Shown here: positions 21,883-31,317 of the stretch, in pieces | Layout: each line of letters opens with the position of its first letter | How positions within the stretch are numbered: the first letter of the stretch is position 1 | Assembly: GCA_946481345.1 (NCBI GenBank) | Contig: CAMLMY010000021.1 | Location: 1-36,176, forward strand | Source of the DNA: an uncultured Gilliamella sp. | GTDB lineage: Bacteria > Pseudomonadota > Gammaproteobacteria > Enterobacterales > Orbaceae | Length of the DNA stretch: 36,176 bases | Direction of reading: 5' to 3' | Made by a program: the position numbers and the translations under genes | The notes under the pieces: model-generated | What the model was told of the DNA's origin: nothing | Database searches by the model: none | The model's input: only the letters and a program-made list of their open reading frames with translations

Positions 21883-24800
21883 ATGGCAACATTGCGAGAA
21901 TTGGCAATCAGAGTGACTGCCGACGCAACATCTTACCAACGAGAAATGAGTCGAGCCAGTCGTCTTGGTACAGATTATTATAGAACAATGGAGGAGCGAT
22001 CACGTCGTTTTGATGCATACATTACGAGTAATAACAGATCAATTCAAGCAATGAATTCACATTTACATAGTTTAAAATCGTCAGCATTAGGCTTAGCATC
22101 AGCATTTGTTGGCGGTTTTGCTATTACTAGTATTATCAATACGGCTGACGACTGGGGGCAGTTGGCTGTTCGTGTTGAATCGGCGGTTCAGTCAATCGGC
22201 GGTTCACTATCTGATTATGAAGCAGCACAGGAAAGACTTCTTGAAATTAGTAATCGTAACGCAAAAAATGTTGAAGATTCGCAAGAGTTATTTATTGCCA
22301 CTGCGTCATCAATGCATGATCTTGGTTATGCTACCAATGAAACATTGGATTTTATCGAGGCAATGTCAAACAGCTACACTTTAAATGCCGTTGCTGCTGA
22401 TAAAGTTCAATCAAGTATCGACACAATTAACAAAGCCTTGATTACAGGCAAAGTCTCTGGTAAACAGTGGCAACAATTGATGGCTTCAACTCCAAATATT
22501 GCCAGTGCGATAGCTGATTCATTGGGAAAAGACGAGAAAATGATAAAATCGCTCGGATTAAGTGGGCAAATATCCATGCGTCAACTTGCTGATGCAATGA
22601 TTAAAGTTAAAGATGAAACAGGCAAGATGGCTGATGATATGGGTTTTACTGGACAAGATGGTAAGACTATCATATCTAATAATTTTAAGCATCTTATTGG
22701 TGAGATTAACAGAAGTTTAGGTGCTACAAAAAAACTAGCTGACGGTTTAATATTCATTGCTGATAACATTAATTCAATTGGGATAGCCGGCGCAGGACTT
22801 GCTGCGGTTGGATTGTCTCGTTATTTTGGCAGGCTTTCAAATTCTATTATTAATGCCACAAAGGCAACATTAGATAACAGTAATAGAACCTACAACAATG
22901 CGTTAGCTCAAAAACATCTTGCAGAGTCGGAGCTGCAAAAAATAGCAGTAGAAAAACAATCCATTGCCACAACCAAGCAGGCGTCAATAGCTAGGTTGCA
23001 AAATGTTTCTAGTATTCGGTCTGGCATTTATGTGCGAAAAAACATCTTGGCATTGGAGGCGCAGGAAATAGCCTTAACTGAGAAAGAGACTCTGGCAAAA
23101 GCTAGGCTTGCAGCAGCAAATAGACAGGTCAGTCTTTTAACTCGTGCAGGCAGTGGTTTATTAGGATTATTAGGCGGTCCGTTTGGATTAGCAATGACTG
23201 CATTATCCGTTGGTGCTGCGTTTTTTACAATGAGCGACGGCGTGAAAGAGGCTAAAAAACCAATAGAGGATCTCCAATTACCTATAGATCAGTTAATAGA
23301 AAAATATAAAAAATTGGATAAATCGCGTCAAGCATTGCTTAAAACTGACGCAAGTTCTGATGTTGAAGATAAAACAAAGGATGTTAAATTAAAGATTCCA
23401 GATCTTAAAGAAGAATTGAAAAAATCGTTATCAGATGTAAAACCAACTGGTCTTGATTACCCAAAAGTCAAGTTCGATTTATCTTCTGGAAACGAAAAAG
23501 AAATTGAAACGTATATAGAAAAAATAACATCGTTGATTGCTAAAGTTAAAGATGGAACATTGCCCTTAAAAGAATTTAGCGATCAGTTTTATGAAGCAAA
23601 TAGTCAATTAAATGCAGCGACACTTAATAGCAAATCGTTCGAAAAAACATTGATTGAAATGACTAGAGGCACGCTAGAAAGTGCGATAGCGTTAGCTGAA
23701 CAAAAAGAAAAGTTGGATGCTATTGAACAAGTCTCTAGGGAGGCAGCAAATGGTGTTAAACAACTTGATCTAGTTGATTTTCCAAATCTTGATAATCAGC
23801 TCGCCACACTAAATCAAGAGCTTATAACCAACGAAGCAAAAACGAAATATGGCGCAGAGGCTGCCTTTGTACTTGCGGGTTTACAGCGTGCTGCGGGCAA
23901 TGCAGCGTTAGAGCATTCAGATAGTTTAGTTGAATTAGCGGTTAAACAAAAACTATCGGGTAATATGTCCGAAGCGCTAGGGAAAAAATTAACCGAATTA
24001 GCCCGTAAACTACGCGAAAACTTCAAATTACAAGAAAAATTCAAACATTCAGGCACAAGTCAAAGTCCGGCCGACCTTTATAAATCACAACTTGTTAATT
24101 TAAATAATCAGATTAATGCTTACACTGATATTACTGAGCTTCAAAAACTCCAGCGTAAGTTAGAAGAGGGGGAGTTAAGTAATCTATCTAAAACTCAAAA
24201 AAAAATGCTAGAAATCAAAGCGGTTGAGTTGGATCAGCTTAATGCTCAAAAAGAATATAAATCTATCCTTGATTCTTTACGCAGTCCTACCGAGCAACAA
24301 TTTGATACTTATAAGCAACAACTTGAAGTACTAGAAAAAGGTAATTTTTCATTAAAAGAACGCGAAGAATTACTTGATAAAATGAATAAAAAGTCAATGG
24401 AATCATCGCCAACATTTAGCTATCATAACTCATACAATGGACTAGGTAGTGATTTAATAAATGTTGCCGAAGATGAAAAAAGACTAAAAGACTGGAAAGA
24501 ACAGCAACTAAAAGTTCAATCAGATTTATTAGAAGAGAAGAAAATTACACAAGAAGAATATGTAAAAGCAATTATCAGGATTGAAGATGAAATGTATAGA
24601 AAACAGTCGGATATTCAGGGAGCATTTGTTTTAGCATCAATTGGTACGTTCTCGTCACTAACTGGCTCTATCGCTGACATGTTCAAAGAAACGGCGGGGG
24701 AGTCATCAGCAGCTTATAAAGTTATGTTTCTTGCTAGTAAAGCGTCTGCTATTGCACAAGCAACTATAAGTACGATGGTTGCTGCAACTAAAGCTCTCGA

Positions 24801-25167
24801 ATTAGGATATCCCTATGGCGAAACTGCCGCATCAATTGTAATGGGGCTAGGCATGGCTAATGTTGGGTTAATCGCTGCTCAAACCATATCCGGTATGGCT
24901 CACGATGGTATTGATAGTATTCCGCGTGAAGGGACATGGTTATTAGATAAAGGGGAACGAGTCGTTGATGCTCGAACTAATGCTGACTTAAAGAATTATC
25001 TTCAATCCAATAAATCACCGAATGGTATCGCGTTGAATATGCCAATAACCGCAGGTGGAGGCGTTACATATGAAGATTTAACCGCGTTTGCTACTGATAT
25101 AAAGAGTTGGGTTATTCAAGAGTTTAACGACGCTATGCGACCAGGGGGGAAATTAAATCGTCGTTGA
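21883..25167 (+). CDS. Tape measure protein
   Basis: The 1094-residue protein sets tail length. The N-terminus (LRELAIRVTADATSYQREMSRASR) and the conserved TMP region (TADDWGQLAVRVESAVQS, NRNAKNVEDSQELF, WQQLMASTPNIASAIADSLG) are typical. Hydrophobic stretches occur around 290-310 and 415-450 (GLLGLLGGPFGLAMTALSVGAAFF) and near 925-985. Long alpha-helical, charged coiled-coil segments lie between them. The C-terminus has DGIDSIPREGTWLLDKGERVVD, common in these proteins. At roughly 1.5 angstrom per residue the tail would be near 150-165 nm (inference). Confidence 0.95.
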   Translation: MATLRELAIRVTADATSYQREMSRASRLGTDYYRTMEERSRRFDAYITSNNRSIQAMNSHLHSLKSSALGLASAFVGGFAITSIINTADDWGQLAVRVESAVQSIGGSLSDYEAAQERLLEISNRNAKNVEDSQELFIATASSMHDLGYATNETLDFIEAMSNSYTLNAVAADKVQSSIDTINKALITGKVSGKQWQQLMASTPNIASAIADSLGKDEKMIKSLGLSGQISMRQLADAMIKVKDETGKMADDMGFTGQDGKTIISNNFKHLIGEINRSLGATKKLADGLIFIADNINSIGIAGAGLAAVGLSRYFGRLSNSIINATKATLDNSNRTYNNALAQKHLAESELQKIAVEKQSIATTKQASIARLQNVSSIRSGIYVRKNILALEAQEIALTEKETLAKARLAAANRQVSLLTRAGSGLLGLLGGPFGLAMTALSVGAAFFTMSDGVKEAKKPIEDLQLPIDQLIEKYKKLDKSRQALLKTDASSDVEDKTKDVKLKIPDLKEELKKSLSDVKPTGLDYPKVKFDLSSGNEKEIETYIEKITSLIAKVKDGTLPLKEFSDQFYEANSQLNAATLNSKSFEKTLIEMTRGTLESAIALAEQKEKLDAIEQVSREAANGVKQLDLVDFPNLDNQLATLNQELITNEAKTKYGAEAAFVLAGLQRAAGNAALEHSDSLVELAVKQKLSGNMSEALGKKLTELARKLRENFKLQEKFKHSGTSQSPADLYKSQLVNLNNQINAYTDITELQKLQRKLEEGELSNLSKTQKKMLEIKAVELDQLNAQKEYKSILDSLRSPTEQQFDTYKQQLEVLEKGNFSLKEREELLDKMNKKSMESSPTFSYHNSYNGLGSDLINVAEDEKRLKDWKEQQLKVQSDLLEEKKITQEEYVKAIIRIEDEMYRKQSDIQGAFVLASIGTFSSLTGSIADMFKETAGESSAAYKVMFLASKASAIAQATISTMVAATKALELGYPYGETAASIVMGLGMANVGLIAAQTISGMAHDGIDSIPREGTWLLDKGERVVDARTNADLKNYLQSNKSPNGIALNMPITAGGGVTYEDLTAFATDIKSWVIQEFNDAMRPGGKLNRR

Positions 25168-25223
25168 TTTTATTATTGAAATTTCATACTATTTATTAAA
25201 TTTATTTAATAGGGATAAATGGA

Positions 25224-25553
25224 ATGATAAGAATAACTTTAGTTAGTTTAGTTTGCGTTGCTTTGGTTGGTTGTGGTAAAAAAACTTGCCCATCTGTAGT
25301 AAACGCTTTGAATCAAGCTCAATATATCGTCAAATCAAGATTAAAATCACCCTCTACAGCAGAATTTCCATATCCAGAAGAGAGAGATTTAATTGAAGTC
25401 GGAGAGCTGGACGGTGTGTGCCATTATTATATTGGTGGAGATGTTGATGCTCAAAATAGCTTTGGTGGGTTTGTTAGAAATCGTTATTCAATGAACCTTA
25501 AATACAATATATCTACAGAAAGATGGGTTTACGAAAATTTAGAAATAAAATAA
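25224..25553 (+). CDS. Lipoprotein moron, 109 aa
   Basis: The N-terminus is a lipoprotein signal with lipobox LVGC (Cys17), then a short mature domain with KSRLKSPSTAEFPYPEE and SFGGFVRNRYSMNLKY, a pattern I associate with small bacterial lipoproteins of unknown role. AGGGAT lies 7 bases upstream. The gene breaks the tail operon between tape measure and tip genes, is spaced from both, and ends at a strong terminator, so it looks like a moron expressed in the lysogen. Known lipoprotein morons block superinfection by binding receptors or DNA-entry proteins, and that role is inferred here. A weak promoter with TTGAAA at 25176 may serve it. Confidence 0.7.
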   Translation: MIRITLVSLVCVALVGCGKKTCPSVVNALNQAQYIVKSRLKSPSTAEFPYPEERDLIEVGELDGVCHYYIGGDVDAQNSFGGFVRNRYSMNLKYNISTERWVYENLEIK

Positions 25554-25603
25554 AGTTAAGATTATTTATCTTATAGCATTGCTAGAAAAAAACAACATTG
25601 CAT

Positions 25604-25641
25604 AAACCGCCCTCGTGGCGGTTTTTTTATGTCTGGAGAAA
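25604..25641 (+). terminator. Terminator-plus-RBS cassette, copy 2 (38-bp repeat)
   Basis: It is identical to 20662-20699: stem 25604-25611 with 25617-25624, a T-run, then ATGTCTGGAGAAA whose GGAG (25635-25638) is 5 bases before the M-like gene ATG. It ends the moron transcript and restarts translation of tail genes. Confidence 0.85.
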
Positions 25642-25643
25642 TT

Positions 25644-25973
25644 ATGGAAACATTTAATTGGGATGTTGCACCCAATATGAGCGTAAAAGCTAATCCACGA
25701 GTTAAAACAATTAAATTTGGTGACGGTTACGAGCAGCGCATAAAAGACGGCATTAATAATGATTTGCGAACATACAACGTGACGTTAAGTGTAGCTCGTG
25801 ATGATGGGTTAGTGATAGATGCATTTTTAACACGTCAGGGAGGTGTACATGCGTTTAAATGGAGAGAGCCGAAAACTCATAAATTAATAATGGTTAAATG
25901 TCCATCATGGTCAACAAATGTTAAACATACAGTAATGTCAATTACTGCAACATTTGAGGAGGTTGTGGCATGA
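25644..25973 (+). CDS. Minor tail protein (lambda gpM-like)
   Basis: An ATG at 25629 is in frame but sits in the repeated cassette. The ATG at 25644 with GGAG 5 bases upstream is preferred (109 aa). The sequence FNWDVAPNMSVKANPRVKTIKFGDGYEQR is diagnostic of the gpM/tail tip family, followed by a beta-rich core with FLTRQGGVHAFKW. It forms part of the distal tail ring that joins the tube to the tip. The stop overlaps the next gene by 4 bases. Confidence 0.9.
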   Translation: METFNWDVAPNMSVKANPRVKTIKFGDGYEQRIKDGINNDLRTYNVTLSVARDDGLVIDAFLTRQGGVHAFKWREPKTHKLIMVKCPSWSTNVKHTVMSITATFEEVVA

Positions 25974-26671
25974 TACCTAAAAAAATGTTACTTGATATCG
26001 CAAAAATCGAACAGGGCGCAATCATCGATTTGTACGACATCGATTTAAGTAAAATTGTTGGAAATAAAACAGTTTTAAGGTTTCATAATGGGTTAAATGA
26101 ACTGCGCCGACCTATTACATGGCAGGGTAATGTATACGAGCCATATCCGATTAAAGCACAAGGGTTTGAAAAAAACGGGCAAGGCACAAGTAATCGCCCC
26201 ACACTTACGGCCAGCAATGTTCAAGGCATTTTAAATGGGCTGATTGAAAGTTACGAAGGCATGATTGGTGCTATCGTTGTCAGACACGAGGTGTCAGTTA
26301 AACATCTTGACGCAGCCAATTTCGAAAATGGTAATAAATATGCAGATCCGAGCTGTGAAATTGTCTCGAATTACGTTATTGAACAAGTTAGTCAGCCGTC
26401 AGCACTTGCCACATTTACTCTTGCGTTACCATGTGAAACTGATGGTGCGAAAATACCAGCACGAGTAATTATAGCGAATACTTGTAGCTGGATATATCGT
26501 AGTGCTGAATGCGGATATACAGGCGGTCCAGTTGCTAATGAATTCGATCAACCTACTAACGATATCACAAAGGACAAATGCAGTAGGTGTGTAGCAGGAT
26601 GCAAACTAAGGTTTGGTCAATACGGAATACTACCATTCGGCGGATTTCCTACTGCCGCAAAATTATCTTAA
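25970..26671 (+). CDS. Minor tail protein L with iron-sulfur cysteine set
   Basis: The 233-residue protein matches lambda gpL. The C-terminal domain has Cys172, Cys181, Cys204 and Cys211 (plus Cys207) with KDKCSRC and GCKLRFGQYGILPFGGFP, the arrangement known to bind a 4Fe-4S cluster in lambda gpL. The N-terminal part has the beta domain that joins the tip ring. It overlaps the M gene at its start. A 58-base gap without obvious signals follows. Confidence 0.92.
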   Translation: MIPKKMLLDIAKIEQGAIIDLYDIDLSKIVGNKTVLRFHNGLNELRRPITWQGNVYEPYPIKAQGFEKNGQGTSNRPTLTASNVQGILNGLIESYEGMIGAIVVRHEVSVKHLDAANFENGNKYADPSCEIVSNYVIEQVSQPSALATFTLALPCETDGAKIPARVIIANTCSWIYRSAECGYTGGPVANEFDQPTNDITKDKCSRCVAGCKLRFGQYGILPFGGFPTAAKLS

Positions 26672-26729
26672 TTACAATTTAAAATAGCTAATAAATCCCT
26701 TTCAAAAACACCTAAGATCAGATTATACA

Positions 26730-27449
26730 ATGAAAACAGAAATACTAAATCACGCAAATTCGTGTGGTGAGGCTGAATGCTGCGGCTTTGTTATTGATAA
26801 TAAAATCTATATGCCATGCAATAACATATCACCGACACCAAATAAAGCATTTGAAATATCACCAGATGATTGGATTCAGGCTGAAACACTAGGCGAAATA
26901 ACAGCAATTGTACATTCGCATCCTAACGGATTGTCAATCTTAAGCGAAGCTGACCAAGTTTTTCAGCAGCAAACTGCCGTCGATTGGTGGCTCGTTTGTG
27001 ATAACCAAATTCATAAGTTTAGGTACATAAAACCTTTATTGGGTCGTGAGTTTGAGCATGGTAAAACTGACTGTTTAACAATAATTCGTGATGCTTATAT
27101 GCTTGCTAGCATTGATTTACCAGATTACGTGCGTCAAGACGACTGGTGGCATAACGGGCAAAACCTCTATTTAGATTTACTACCCAAAAACGGGTTTAAA
27201 CAAATTGAGTCAGATAACCTACAGGAGGGCGATGTAATCGTCGTTTGTCTTGGCTCATTAACACCTAATCATGCAGCTATCTATCTAGGAAATCAACAAA
27301 TTTTACACCATTGCCCCAATCGACTATCAAAACGTGATCTATATGGCGGTTTTTGGCTCAATTATACACATTCAATATGGAGACATGAACAATGGCAAAA
27401 ATCTGCCTTTATGGCGATCTTAAACAATATGGCAATAGATTTGATATGA
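26730..27449 (+). CDS. Tail tip peptidase K (JAMM plus NlpC/P60)
   Basis: The 239-residue protein has two domains as in lambda gpK. The N-terminal JAMM metallopeptidase has HSHP with His62 and His64 and Asp75 (HxH-x10-D), plus Glu14 or Glu16. The C-terminal NlpC/P60 domain has Cys115 in GKTDCLTIIRD, His181 in NHAAIYLG, and a polar residue near His193/His194. It probably acts in tip assembly and may cut peptidoglycan on DNA entry. The end overlaps the I-like gene by 58 bases in another frame. Confidence 0.92.
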   Translation: MKTEILNHANSCGEAECCGFVIDNKIYMPCNNISPTPNKAFEISPDDWIQAETLGEITAIVHSHPNGLSILSEADQVFQQQTAVDWWLVCDNQIHKFRYIKPLLGREFEHGKTDCLTIIRDAYMLASIDLPDYVRQDDWWHNGQNLYLDLLPKNGFKQIESDNLQEGDVIVVCLGSLTPNHAAIYLGNQQILHHCPNRLSKRDLYGGFWLNYTHSIWRHEQWQKSAFMAILNNMAIDLI

Positions 27450-28018
27450 ATATCGAAACAGCAGCCGAAGGATTAAGGGGCATGTACTGCCAAATTAAAG
27501 GCTTGCAACAACGAATAATGAATGGTTGGTTTAGAGTTCGCATCAATGGCGTTGACATGACGGATGATAATTTGCAGTTTGGATTACATAGTCGATTACC
27601 TGAAAATGCCGTTATTCATATCGTACCAAAAGTTGCTGGTGCTAAAAATGGCGGTATATTCCAGTTTATCGCAGGTGCAGTCATGGTCGTTGTTGGTGCG
27701 CTAACTTCATGGTGTGGTGGTGGAGCACTGATTGCAGCAGGTATAGGACTGATGGTTGGCGGTGTAGCACAGATGTTAACAAAAAACCCTAAAACCGACA
27801 AAGTAAAAGAAGGATTAGCAAATAAAAACACCTATTTTTCAAATCTCGATAACACAATAGCTCAAGGCGCTCCTGTACCGTTGATTTACGGACGAATAAA
27901 AACTGGCTCTAAAGTTCTATCACAGGGTCTAGAAATTCTTGAAGACACTATATCTGCGACATCGGGTGATATGTCAATTGGTAAATCATCAATAGGAAAA
28001 GGTAAACGAAATGGGTAA
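27392..28018 (+). CDS. Tail tip assembly protein I
   Basis: The 208-residue protein matches lambda gpI: an N-terminal ubiquitin-like beta domain (KICLYGDLKQYGNRFDMNIETAAEGLRG), then a hydrophobic glycine-rich region (about residues 88-130, FIAGAVMVVVGALTSWCGGGALIAAGIGLMVGG) and a polar C-terminal end with APVPLIYGRIKTGS. The role is assembly of the tip with K and J. It overlaps both neighbours (K by 58 bases, J by 8), as in lambda. Confidence 0.9.
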   Translation: MAKICLYGDLKQYGNRFDMNIETAAEGLRGMYCQIKGLQQRIMNGWFRVRINGVDMTDDNLQFGLHSRLPENAVIHIVPKVAGAKNGGIFQFIAGAVMVVVGALTSWCGGGALIAAGIGLMVGGVAQMLTKNPKTDKVKEGLANKNTYFSNLDNTIAQGAPVPLIYGRIKTGSKVLSQGLEILEDTISATSGDMSIGKSSIGKGKRNG

Positions 28019-31000
28019 AGGATCTGGAAAAGCAAAAACACCAAAAGAAGCACCCGACAACCTAAAATCGCGCCAGCAGTTAAGACTGATTGACATGCTG
28101 GGAGAGGGGCAAATTTGGGGATTAGTTGATGGATTAAAAAGTATTTACTTGAATGACACACCTATTCAAACATCCGATGGATCATTTAATTTTAAAGGCG
28201 TTGAGGCAGAATGGATAACTGGCACGCAAACTCAAGAACCGTTATCGGGATTCACATATACAGAAAACGAAGTAGGAGTAAATCTACAGGTTAAAAAGCT
28301 AATGCCAATCGTTCGGACAATCACTGATCCTAATATTGACCGAGTTAGAATAACTGTTGGTGTGCAAGCATTAAAATCTGTAGATAAAAAAGGTAATACA
28401 AATCGCACCAATGTTTCCATGTCAATAGAAATAGGGAAAGATAACATATGGAAAACGGTAAAAAAAGTTGATTTGATTGATAAAAAATCTAACTCGCAGT
28501 ATTTAACATCTGTAATTCTAGATGAATTACCAGAAACGCCATTTAATATTAGAGTTGTCAGACATACACCTGATAGTACTACTCAAATGTTATCAAATGA
28601 CACCATTTGGAGTTCGTACACTGAAATTTATGATACAAAATTCTCATATCCGAATACTGCATTAATCGGTTTAAAATTTGACTCAGAGCAGTTTAGCGGC
28701 GTACCTCGCCGTAATTATTTAGTTAAAGGGTTGATCATCAAAGTGCCTGACAATTACAACCCAGAGACGAGAGAATACAAGGGATTTTGGTCGGGTAATT
28801 TCAAATTAGCATGGACAGATAATCCAGCATGGATACTGTATGATTTATTGCTTAATAAACGCTATGGAATGGGGGAGCGATTAAATTCGTACGATGTTGA
28901 TAAATTCACATTATATACAGTTGCACAATATTGTGACCAACTTGTCGATGATGGTTTTGGCGGTAAAGAGCCAAGATTCACATGCAATTGTTATTTAACT
29001 GAACAGCGACAAGCATATGAAGTGATCAACGACCTTTGCTCGGTTTTTAGAGCGATGCCAATATGGAACGGGACTCAATATACAGTTGCAATGGATAGAC
29101 CAAGCGATACTGTAGCAATTTATTCAAATGCAAATGTCTTAGATGGTCAATTTAACTATATGTCCGCCGCATTGAAAGAACGCCACACCGCAGCACATGT
29201 GAGATATATCGACCCCAAAAACAACTGGGATCCTGCGATTGAGTACGTTGCAGATGATGATTTAATCAAACGATTTGGTTTGAATGTTACCCAAGTTGAT
29301 GCATTTGGCTGTACATCACGCGGTCAAGCTCACCGGGTCGGTAAATGGATAATTCAAACCGAAAAACTAGAAACTAAAACTGTCACGTTTTCAGTTGGCC
29401 GGGAAGGTATCCGACATTTACCGGGTGATATTATTGGCATTGCTGATAATGATCATTCAGCTACTACAATTGGCGGTCGCGTTATCTCTGTAGACGGTAG
29501 CATAATTACATTAGATAGAGATATTGAGATAAAAAATCTCAAAGATGCATATTTGAGCGTTACAGATACGCAAATGCAATTGCAAAAAGTTAAAATACAG
29601 GCGCAAATTCAGCCAAATAAAGTTATTTTAATAAAATCGGTAGATGTTGACGAGTATTCGGTATGGAGCCTGTACGATAACAAAATCAAACCACGTCTAT
29701 TTAAGGCGCTCTCGATTGCGGAAAATGACAATGGCACTTATACAATTACAGCGCTAGAACATAACTCAGACAAAGAATCGATTGTTGATAAAGGGGCAGT
29801 ATTTGAAAAAGAGAATAACACTATTTTTAATTGGGCTATACCTCAAGTTGAACAATTGCAAGTTGAAGTAATTCCGGAGTCTGATTTACACCAAGCGCGG
29901 TTATATTGGTCTACACCAAGAACAATTCAAAATCTCAAATTCGAGGTTAGGATTTATCGAGAAGATAAATTGGTTAGTCGTGATGTTGTAACTGAAACAG
30001 AGTATTACATATCAGACCTAAATCAGGGTAAATTCAATGCGACTGTTCGTGGTGTTGGTGAGGATGGGCGATTAGGTGATGAATCAACAATCGCGTTTTC
30101 AATACTACCGCCCGCTAAACCATCAGGGTTACTATTCACACCGAGCGCTTTTAATATTTCAATTCGCCCAGTTATGACTGCAACGTCCAGTCTGGGAACC
30201 CAATTCGAGTTCTATAAAGGCACGACAAGAGAAGAGGTTCAGGCGCAAACTAATTATTTAGGTCGGGCTATGTCATTGACTGACGTTGACTGCACACCAA
30301 ATACCGAATATTGGTATGGTGTAAATGCTGTTAATGTTGTCGGGCGTTCAGAAATGTATATCGCTAATACTCAAACATTAGTTGCAGAAAATGGCGCAGG
30401 TGGTCTATTTAGAATTCAAACAGTCGATGGTAAATTCCCTGCTAATGATACTGCAACACAAATGTTTTATAGGGAATTCGGCTTTTATCCTGCTCGTGAT
30501 ACGACATTAATTATTTACTCATTAGGTGCTGATGGTATAGTTTCACACTCTGAAGCTCAATTATACAACGGTGCACAGTGGATAGCGCCAAAAATGTTTA
30601 TTGACGGTGATCTGATCGCAACCGGAACAATGCGCGGTGATAGATTGATTGTTGGAACTGAAGTCAAAGCACCGCTAATAACGGGCGGTCAGATGATTGC
30701 CGGAAACGTTATCAGTTCAGGAACGCCGCCATCATTTGAGTTGCAACAAGATGGCACGTTGTACGCTAGACGAGCCAACATCTCTGGTAATATTTATGCT
30801 AATTCTGGAGAACTGAATAATGTAATTATCAATGAAAACTGTCGAATAAATGGTATTTTAAGTGTAAAACAAATAAAAGGAAATGTTCTTTCGGCAAGGT
30901 TTTTTAATAAAAATATTTTTCTTGAAGAGCCACGGAAGCATAGACCACAACAAAAAGTCCACTTAATGGACATTGAGGCATCTGGAGAGTGGCAAAATCT

Positions 31001-31289
31001 ATTTTTTTTCGAAATGATAGGAGTTACGAGAAAATATGGAGAGGCAGAACGAATTAGCGGGAGTATGTGTTTTTTATTTAATGATCAATACCCGTATGAA
31101 ATTAATAAATTTTTTATACAAAATGAAGGATTTCGAAATTTAATGATACCCGTTCCTCCATTTAAAGAAGGTGAGCGAATTAGTATATCATTAACTGTTG
31201 GATATTCTAAAGATTTTTGTGAATATTATATATATTTTAATTCTTTGGTTTTATTAATGAAAAATTCAAACGGTTTTCTACCTGACTAA
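28011..31289 (+). CDS. Central tail tip / host specificity protein J
   Basis: The 1092-residue protein begins with the conserved J N-terminus (SRQQLRLIDMLGEGQIWGLVDGLKSIYLNDTPIQ) and has the WILYDLLLNKRYGMG and CNCYLTEQRQAYEVINDLCSVFRAMPIWNG blocks, followed by fibronectin-like repeats (about 590-780), then GDLIATGTMRGDRLIVGTEVKAP, a tip segment found in many J proteins. The last about 140 residues are AT-rich at DNA level and look unrelated to the rest, as expected for the receptor-binding end. It fixes host range at the cell surface. Confidence 0.94.
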   Translation: MGKGSGKAKTPKEAPDNLKSRQQLRLIDMLGEGQIWGLVDGLKSIYLNDTPIQTSDGSFNFKGVEAEWITGTQTQEPLSGFTYTENEVGVNLQVKKLMPIVRTITDPNIDRVRITVGVQALKSVDKKGNTNRTNVSMSIEIGKDNIWKTVKKVDLIDKKSNSQYLTSVILDELPETPFNIRVVRHTPDSTTQMLSNDTIWSSYTEIYDTKFSYPNTALIGLKFDSEQFSGVPRRNYLVKGLIIKVPDNYNPETREYKGFWSGNFKLAWTDNPAWILYDLLLNKRYGMGERLNSYDVDKFTLYTVAQYCDQLVDDGFGGKEPRFTCNCYLTEQRQAYEVINDLCSVFRAMPIWNGTQYTVAMDRPSDTVAIYSNANVLDGQFNYMSAALKERHTAAHVRYIDPKNNWDPAIEYVADDDLIKRFGLNVTQVDAFGCTSRGQAHRVGKWIIQTEKLETKTVTFSVGREGIRHLPGDIIGIADNDHSATTIGGRVISVDGSIITLDRDIEIKNLKDAYLSVTDTQMQLQKVKIQAQIQPNKVILIKSVDVDEYSVWSLYDNKIKPRLFKALSIAENDNGTYTITALEHNSDKESIVDKGAVFEKENNTIFNWAIPQVEQLQVEVIPESDLHQARLYWSTPRTIQNLKFEVRIYREDKLVSRDVVTETEYYISDLNQGKFNATVRGVGEDGRLGDESTIAFSILPPAKPSGLLFTPSAFNISIRPVMTATSSLGTQFEFYKGTTREEVQAQTNYLGRAMSLTDVDCTPNTEYWYGVNAVNVVGRSEMYIANTQTLVAENGAGGLFRIQTVDGKFPANDTATQMFYREFGFYPARDTTLIIYSLGADGIVSHSEAQLYNGAQWIAPKMFIDGDLIATGTMRGDRLIVGTEVKAPLITGGQMIAGNVISSGTPPSFELQQDGTLYARRANISGNIYANSGELNNVIINENCRINGILSVKQIKGNVLSARFFNKNIFLEEPRKHRPQQKVHLMDIEASGEWQNLFFFEMIGVTRKYGEAERISGSMCFLFNDQYPYEINKFFIQNEGFRNLMIPVPPFKEGERISISLTVGYSKDFCEYYIYFNSLVLLMKNSNGFLPD

Positions 31290-31317
31290 ACGATCAATAA
31301 AAATTTAAGAGGAAAAT

